Source: Myxacorys almedinensis A (GTDB lineage Bacteria; Cyanobacteriota; Cyanobacteriia; Leptolyngbyales; Leptolyngbyaceae). From it: 64,000 nt of DNA. Under the pieces are notes generated by a model. It was not told the origin of the DNA. It worked only from the letters and a program-made list of their open reading frames with translations, and ran no database searches. The position numbers and the translations under genes are program-made. The stretch spans positions 149,487-213,486 of the forward strand of contig NZ_WVIE01000007.1 of assembly GCF_010091945.1 (NCBI RefSeq), in the 5' to 3' direction. Numbering within the stretch: the first letter of the stretch is position 1; every line of letters begins with the position of its first letter. This document shows positions 63,419-64,000 of this stretch, piece after piece.

Positions 63419-63709
63419 AGCGTTGTTGCGTTAGATAGGGCGATTAGCGCAGAGCGCAACTCCGTAGGAACCGCTTCGAGTTACCCGCAAGCGATTATGT
63501 TGAAAGTCAAGAATCAAATAGAAGTCAGATGAATCAGAGAAAGTAACACTGGAAAGCAATTCAAAGCATGACAAAGTGTTGGCTCATCCATCCTTGTTGT
63601 AGTTGTGTTTAGCCAAGACTTTGTGGTTGAACCAAGATGAGTTTTGCTGCGCTCAACTCGCTCCAACTCAAATCAACCCAAGCCAGAAGGATTGCAGGCT
63701 CACCCCACT
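63419..63709. other. Non-coding 3' flank of IS110-type element
   Basis: 291 bp after the SGNH stop and beyond the 3' end of the transposase. No terminal inverted repeat is seen, as expected for IS110-type elements. The element boundary cannot be fixed, because its other end is outside the window. Confidence 0.4.

Positions 63710-64000
<291 letters not shown>

Overview
The window is chromosomal DNA from a cyanobacterium. The evidence is an intact kaiABC clock cluster, several photosynthesis genes (BtpA-type PSI biogenesis factor, a phycobiliprotein lyase, a high-light-inducible protein, PsbQ- and PsbP-like PSII proteins), many cyanobacteria-restricted DUF families (DUF760, DUF1574, DUF2811, DUF3038, DUF4335, DUF7219) and very frequent HIP1 palindromes (GCGATCGC). 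The species cannot be named from the sequence alone. Gene density is high and the content is core-like. The only mobile element is the 3' end of an IS110-type transposase at the right edge.

Layout. 1-85: tail of an upstream gene, probably queF. 222-3300: kaiC, kaiB and kaiA on the minus strand, with a divergent CBS/histidine kinase/triple-receiver hybrid kinase at 3887-7147. 7.2-11.3 kb: creatininase-family amidohydrolase, btpA, YdcF-like membrane protein, a small ORF, a PD-(D/E)XK nuclease and a DUF2811 protein. 11.5-12.4 kb: a cluster of DnaA boxes that looks like the chromosomal origin; flanking genes mostly point away from it. 11.8-17.6 kb: SGNH hydrolase, phycobiliprotein lyase, ABC-2 exporter pair, Hlip, HD phosphohydrolase and aldo/keto reductase. 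18.3-21.5 kb: devBCA-type exporter. 21.6-24.3 kb: FGGY sugar kinase, an orphan protein and PuuE-type allantoinase. 24.9-31.4 kb: DUF760, HtrA protease, PsbQ, FAD oxidoreductase, moaA, prs and a 40-aa membrane protein. 31.6-36.3 kb: PHP phosphoesterase, HisKA_2 kinase, Ycf29/Rre1-like regulator, GT2 glycosyltransferase, LOG-like protein and DUF7219. 36.4-41.6 kb: DUF4335/DUF3038 pair, PsbP-like lipoprotein, Maf and a Ser/Thr kinase. 41.7-49.4 kb: ppc, a small membrane protein, a 1040-aa DUF1574 protein and a Yip1 protein. 49.7-58.9 kb: alpha/beta-hydrolase-like protein, fetAB exporter, HAD phosphatase, methyltransferase, DUF2141, DUF4126, TPR, SDR and a guanidine-hydrolase-like ureohydrolase with a partner gene. 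59-64 kb: Uup-type ABC-F ATPase, VanY-type peptidase, a second SGNH hydrolase and the IS110 fragment.

Functional links supported by order and spacing are kaiABC with the neighbouring hybrid kinase, devBCA, fetAB, the ABC-2 pair, DUF3038/DUF4335 (ATGA overlap) and the ureohydrolase/136-aa pair. No rRNA, tRNA or CRISPR array was recognised. The most notable non-coding signals are the DnaA-box cluster, a recurring pattern of exact or near-exact two-copy tandem duplications (mostly 11-16 bp) in intergenic DNA, a nested inverted-repeat element upstream of the PsbP-like gene, and a G-rich 8-bp repeat array.
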